Part shown: positions 8,294 through 10,470 of the stretch, in pieces
Layout: every line of letters starts with the position of its first letter
Position numbering within the stretch: position 1 is the first letter of the stretch
Assembly (NCBI GenBank): GCA_965658435.1
Contig: CBFHSE010000046.1
Coordinates: 1 to 10,470 of the forward strand
Reading direction: 5' to 3'
Source of the DNA: JADHLN01 sp965658435
Lineage (GTDB): Bacteria > Pseudomonadota > Alphaproteobacteria > Rickettsiales > JABIRX01
DNA: 10,470 nt
Notes under the pieces: generated by a model
Database searches by the model: none
What the model was told of the DNA's origin: nothing
What the model saw: the letters and a program-made list of their open reading frames with translations, nothing else
Made by a program: the position numbers and the translations under genes

Positions 8294-8499
8294 AAGCCTT
8301 GTAAATTCAGGTTAATACTGGGTCTATGAACGCTTGCGAGAGAGTTAGAATCAAGTTGTTTCTGCTCTATTTGATGGAGATTTTTGTTATGGAGACGGCA
8401 AATGGCAGTTGCTAGAATTTTGCCAATTTCTAACAGGTTATTATTCTTGGCGTTTTCTGCCTCTATGTCGCTATTTTGAAGATAATTTTGTATTGTCAT
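8290..8499 (-). CDS. Small hypothetical protein leading the recombinase operon
   Basis: This 69-aa protein is the first gene of the recombinase cassette; its stop overlaps the DUF2924 start as ATGA, which argues strongly that it is translated. It has a short amphipathic helix (about 22-38, LEIGKILATAICRLHNK), then a polar tail with SNSLASVHRPSINLNL. Small open frames with an I-x-x-I-L-A....R-L helix and a serine-rich tail also precede DUF2924 genes in other Alphaproteobacteria, as far as I recall. There is no signal peptide, membrane segment or known motif. The ATG has no obvious Shine-Dalgarno. Function unknown. Confidence 0.65.
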   Translation of the reverse strand: MTIQNYLQNSDIEAENAKNNNLLEIGKILATAICRLHNKNLHQIEQKQLDSNSLASVHRPSINLNLQGL

Positions 8500-8535
8500 T
8501 TGAAGCCATTATTCATTTTCTAAAAATCTATTATT

Positions 8536-8563
8536 AGAATATGAATTGGCCTTAAAACCACAA
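8536..8563 (-). promoter_or_regulatory. Candidate promoter of the recombinase cassette
   Basis: On the minus strand TTGTGG (8563-8558) and TATTCT (8541-8536) are 16 bp apart, a sigma-70-like pair about 37 bp ahead of the ATG at 8499. The 110-bp gap is the only non-coding space before the four-gene operon, so a promoter is expected here. The same TATTCT hexamer forms the candidate -10 boxes of the divergent promoter region near 9520. Sequence match alone is weak evidence in AT-rich DNA. Confidence 0.3.
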
Positions 8564-8572
8564 TGACACTTG

Positions 8573-8609
8573 ATTACCCATATGTTCTAATGTTTACTAT
8601 GAGGGTAAT
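8573..8609. repeat. Inverted repeat after the GIY-YIG gene
   Basis: ATTACCC (8573-8579) and GGGTAAT (8603-8609) are perfect 7-bp inverted arms separated by 23 bp. The pairing can extend by ATA/TAT inside if two bases (GA) are bulged. The right arm directly abuts the stop codon of the GIY-YIG gene. No T-run follows on the minus strand, so it is not a standard factor-independent terminator. It could be a terminator-like RNA hairpin, or a protein-binding or recombination site near the recombinase promoter. Confidence 0.4.
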
Positions 8610-8957
8610 TTAGCCAAGATATTTTAGGTGAGATTTACATTTATTCTTACAATCAGAGCTACCAAAACCAGGAACAATAATTTCACCACAAGTTTCTTGA
8701 TTTAAGATACATTCTTCCTTATCAAATTTTTGCACCTCAGTTATTTTGGTATTTTCGTCATTTAGTAAAAAGTCGATATGCCAATGAAGTTTTTTATCAG
8801 GAGAATTTGATTGATGCCTTTTGATTCTTTCGTCGATATTTTTCTTTGCTGAACCTGTATAGATGTAATGACCTCTTGGAAAGGTAAATTTGCCAAGTTT
8901 TCCTATTTGAATTTCGATATTATCACTGATATGGATGTGAAGTTGGTAGCTCTGCAT
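8610..8957 (-). CDS. GIY-YIG family protein, DUF123 type
   Basis: The predicted protein (115 aa from ATG 8957) belongs to the DUF123 branch of the GIY-YIG fold, which is also found fused to or near DNA repair proteins in archaea. Visible motifs are GHYIYTGSA (29-37, the GIY...YIG equivalent), DERIKRH with the likely catalytic Arg44, HWHID (58-62), and the family's ending GFGSSDC...C.SH (97-110). Cys83, Cys90, Cys103 and Cys107 could bind metal. Nuclease activity is expected from the fold but is not proven for this branch. A TTG at 8966 would add three residues and overlap the S24 gene by 7 bp. I prefer the ATG two bases after that gene's stop, with a weak GAG 10 nt upstream. Either way it is cotranscribed with the S24 gene, which hints at a role in DNA damage response. 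Confidence 0.85.
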   Translation of the reverse strand: MQSYQLHIHISDNIEIQIGKLGKFTFPRGHYIYTGSAKKNIDERIKRHQSNSPDKKLHWHIDFLLNDENTKITEVQKFDKEECILNQETCGEIIVPGFGSSDCKNKCKSHLKYLG

Positions 8958-8959
8958 AT

Positions 8960-9475
8960 TTAACAATCTCGAATAACCTTAGTAACCACTCCCCAAAAAT
9001 GAAGGTTCTGATCCTCATCCTCAATATCAGGATAATCTTTATTTTCTGAAATTAGTCTGGTTATACCATCCTTTTGGCTAAGCCTTTTTACAACTGCTCC
9101 ATTATTAATAGATGCAACAATAATATCGCCATCAAGAGCTTCTCTTTTTCTATTAACTAACAGTAGATCTTCTGGTAAAATCCCAGCATCTTTCATTGAA
9201 TAACCTGATACTTTAACAAGAAAATAATCTTCTGGATTACTAATGATAAGATTATCATTTAGTTTATACATTTCGTGATCATCGCTATCTGTTAGCATCG
9301 GATTACCAGCTTCAACTGACATGTTGTATAATGGTACAGATATATTTTTGCTCTTAGCATATTTTATAATTTCATCGACCATACCTATAGGCACTCTGAT
9401 AGCTTTGGTCTTGACTCCAAACTTTCCCTGACCTTTTGGCCTTCCTGCTCCTGGCTTTGCTCCACCTCTTGGCAT
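8960..9475 (-). CDS. UmuD/LexA-like S24 autoproteolytic protein
   Basis: This 171-aa protein has a C-terminal S24 peptidase domain like UmuD and LexA, which cut themselves when RecA filaments form on damaged DNA. The cleavage-site Ala56-Gly57 lies in SVEAGNP, the serine nucleophile is Ser93 in VSGYSMKDAGI, and the general base is Lys130 in GAVVKRL. The N-terminus is basic and glycine-rich (KPGAGRPKGQGK, about 7-18), then TKAIRVPIGMVDEIIKYAKSK (23-43) looks like a strand plus helix, reminiscent of ribbon-helix-helix DNA-binding arms. It lacks a LexA winged helix. No umuC follows; a GIY-YIG gene does. It reads away from a palindromic candidate operator, so an SOS-cleavable repressor is as likely as a polymerase V subunit. 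The ATG at 9475 has no clear Shine-Dalgarno. Confidence 0.88.
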   Translation of the reverse strand: MPRGGAKPGAGRPKGQGKFGVKTKAIRVPIGMVDEIIKYAKSKNISVPLYNMSVEAGNPMLTDSDDHEMYKLNDNLIISNPEDYFLVKVSGYSMKDAGILPEDLLLVNRKREALDGDIIVASINNGAVVKRLSQKDGITRLISENKDYPDIEDEDQNLHFWGVVTKVIRDC

Positions 9476-9501
9476 AATTTAAAAAATATAATAAAAATTT
9501 C

Positions 9502-9530
9502 TTTCAAAAAAGAATAGTGTACATTATTCT
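9502..9530 (+). promoter_or_regulatory. Candidate promoter of the rightward unknown operon
   Basis: TTTCAA (9502-9507) and TATTCT (9525-9530) are separated by 17 bp and could act as -35 and -10 boxes for the gene starting at 9573. The -10 is the right arm of the 20-bp palindrome, so a protein bound there would block this promoter. The predicted transcript start is about 35 nt before the ATG. Confidence 0.35.
9511..9530. promoter_or_regulatory. 20-bp palindromic candidate operator in the divergent promoter region
   Basis: AGAATAGTGTACATTATTCT is a palindrome in which 18 of 20 positions match its own reverse complement; only the pair at 9517 and 9524 breaks symmetry. It centres on TGTACA and lies between the S24 gene and the divergent unknown gene. 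Dyads of this size with a GTAC core are typical of dimeric repressor sites, including some LexA-type sites. It is not the GTTC-N7-GTTC box usual for alphaproteobacterial LexA, so a dedicated regulator, most simply the adjacent S24 protein, is inferred. Confidence 0.65.
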
Positions 9531-9539
9531 AAGAAGCAA
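9511..9539 (-). promoter_or_regulatory. Candidate promoter of the S24/GIY-YIG operon
   Basis: On the minus strand TTGCTT (9539-9534) and TATTCT (9516-9511) are 17 bp apart, giving a start about 30 nt before the ATG at 9475. The -10 is the left arm of the palindrome and mirrors the -10 of the rightward promoter. This is consistent with autoregulation by the S24 protein, but the -35 match is only partial. Confidence 0.35.
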
Positions 9540-9572
9540 TCCTTTCTTCTATTTTTATTATTTTTAGTGGTG

Positions 9573-9974
9573 ATGAATTCTCAAAATTTTAAGAAAAAAT
9601 ACTATTATGATTTAGAAAAATTCTTAGAACCCTGCGACTTCCCCACTGATCCTGAAGATAAGATAGAAAAGGTAAAATTGCTAATGATAAAATTAAAACC
9701 CACTAACAATAAATGTTGCTTAACCCTTGCTGTAAATGAGGAATATCAAGAATCGGTTTATGAAATAGCTCATGATTGGTTTGACACTCATAATCCTTTT
9801 GAAGGTGGCTTTATTGTTTATCAAATAAAGCTGGTTATCAAATTTTATTCAAAGGAGTTGTTGCCAGTTATCATATCACATCCTTGTCATTGCAATTTGA
9901 CCCAATTTAGTGAGTTAGAACAACAAATTATCATCAAATATTTGAAGAGATGGGGTTTGATTGAGGAATATTAA
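9573..9974 (+). CDS. Hypothetical protein, first gene of the rightward operon
   Basis: I do not recognise this protein of about 133 aa. It has a Lys/Tyr-rich N-terminus, a probable strand-rich middle (about 34-52, KLLMIKLKPTNNKCCLTLAV), an acidic-aromatic segment (HDWFDTHNPFEGGF), and a helical C-terminus (about 112-128, ELEQQIIIKYLKRWG). Cys50 and Cys51, and Cys103 and Cys105 (PCHCN), could be metal ligands, but no standard motif is complete. There is no signal peptide or membrane helix. Codons GTG at 9567 and 9570 precede the ATG at 9573 in frame; I prefer the ATG, though none has a good Shine-Dalgarno. It diverges from the S24 gene and shares its palindromic control region, so it is probably the regulated partner operon. 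Its stop is 23 nt before the next gene. Confidence 0.65.
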   Translation: MNSQNFKKKYYYDLEKFLEPCDFPTDPEDKIEKVKLLMIKLKPTNNKCCLTLAVNEEYQESVYEIAHDWFDTHNPFEGGFIVYQIKLVIKFYSKELLPVIISHPCHCNLTQFSELEQQIIIKYLKRWGLIEEY

Positions 9975-9979
9975 AGGAG
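9974..9979 (+). promoter_or_regulatory. Strong but distant ribosome-binding sequence
   Basis: AAGGAG overlaps the last base of the preceding stop codon and is the best Shine-Dalgarno match on the right side of the window. The next gene's ATG is at 9998, leaving 18 nt, about twice the usual spacing. An in-frame TAA at 9992-9994 rules out an earlier start in that frame. Initiation may be weak, rely on coupling, or use another element. Confidence 0.35.
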
Positions 9980-9997
9980 TTAATAATAATTTAAAAT

Positions 9998-10470
9998 ATG
10001 ACATTACATGGCAAACAGATACCACGAAATAGTTTTAATTTTATCTCAAGAATTTGTGAGCAAAAAGAACCTATAATATCGCATAGCTTAATTCCTTATT
10101 TTAGAAAACATGGTTGTGATAAATTAATGGAGCTTGGATTTTTTAGCCAAATTGAAAATAGCAAAACTTTTTCCAATCAAGATGGTGATGATTTTTTGGT
10201 TCATTTTAATAATGATAATTTTGGCTATTATCAAAATAAGGTTTGGCATCAAATTGATTGTAATAGCATCAAGCAATATCGGTTAAATATAAAATTACTG
10301 ATTTTGGTAATAGCCAGAGATCTTGAGATATTTTCTGAATCAGAAGAAATTGTAAAAAATCATTTTTGGAAAATAGGATCACTAACAACTAAGATTCCAA
10401 TATTTTTTGCCAGAAGAATTCATCATAGTGACATTTTTAACAGAATTGATCAATCTTTAACAAACAGATC
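9998..10470 (+). CDS. Hypothetical protein, 3' end outside the window
   Basis: An open frame starts at ATG 9998 and continues without a stop to the last base, giving at least 157 residues; the C-terminus is missing. I do not recognise the family. The visible part begins MTLHGKQIPRNSFNFISRI and contains a Phe/Asn-rich region (about 48-85). A hydrophobic helix follows (about 95-107, YRLNIKLLILVIARD), too charged at its ends to be an evident membrane span. The last visible stretch is basic and aromatic (FWKIGSLTTKIPIFFARRIHH, about 123-143). It follows the 133-aa gene by 23 nt on the same strand, so the two probably form an operon under the palindromic control region. A DNA-binding or element-specific role is only a guess. 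Confidence 0.7.
   Translation, partial: MTLHGKQIPRNSFNFISRICEQKEPIISHSLIPYFRKHGCDKLMELGFFSQIENSKTFSNQDGDDFLVHFNNDNFGYYQNKVWHQIDCNSIKQYRLNIKLLILVIARDLEIFSESEEIVKNHFWKIGSLTTKIPIFFARRIHHSDIFNRIDQSLTNR

Noticed and set aside
9476..9572. Classical alphaproteobacterial LexA box (GTTC-N7-GTTC)
   Set aside because: No such direct repeat is present; the palindrome here has a different, GTAC-centred form.
1..10470. CRISPR array or long tandem repeats
   Set aside because: No regularly spaced repeated units were seen in the intergenic sequence, which is under 160 bp everywhere.

Overview
This window is an AT-rich (roughly one-third GC by eye) bacterial accessory island. The best clue to the host is a tightly packed set of a DUF2924 protein, a large serine recombinase of the 'YTRKSxEEGLEQ' type, and a small helix-turn-helix companion. 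As I recall, this set is characteristic of Alphaproteobacteria. Together with the low GC it suggests a low-GC alphaproteobacterium, such as a Rickettsiales or Holosporales-like lineage. That placement is inference; no rRNA or housekeeping gene is present to confirm it.

Layout from left to right. Bases 1-72 hold what looks like the last codons of a rightward gene, followed by overlapping hairpins and a short stretch with visibly higher GC. From 153 to 6029, on the minus strand, lies a complete type I restriction-modification operon, transcribed hsdR, hsdM, hsdS with overlapping stops and starts. A 99-bp gap with a promoter-like element separates it from a four-gene minus-strand recombination cassette (6129-8499): a 69-aa unknown protein, a DUF2924 protein, a serine recombinase and an HTH protein. 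A 110-bp gap with an inverted repeat follows. Next is a two-gene minus-strand unit (8610-9475): a UmuD/LexA-like S24 self-cleaving protein with a basic N-terminus, then a DUF123-type GIY-YIG protein. From 9573 onward, two unrecognised genes run rightward; the second runs off the window.

The two units on the right diverge from a 91-97 bp region. In it a 20-bp near-perfect palindrome (9511-9530) overlaps candidate -10 elements on both strands. I infer that the S24 protein is a damage-cleavable regulator acting at this palindrome, controlling itself and the unknown rightward operon. That would make the right side the regulatory end of an integrated element, with the recombinase cassette for mobility and the type I system as defence or maintenance cargo. 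The right boundary of the element is not in the window.
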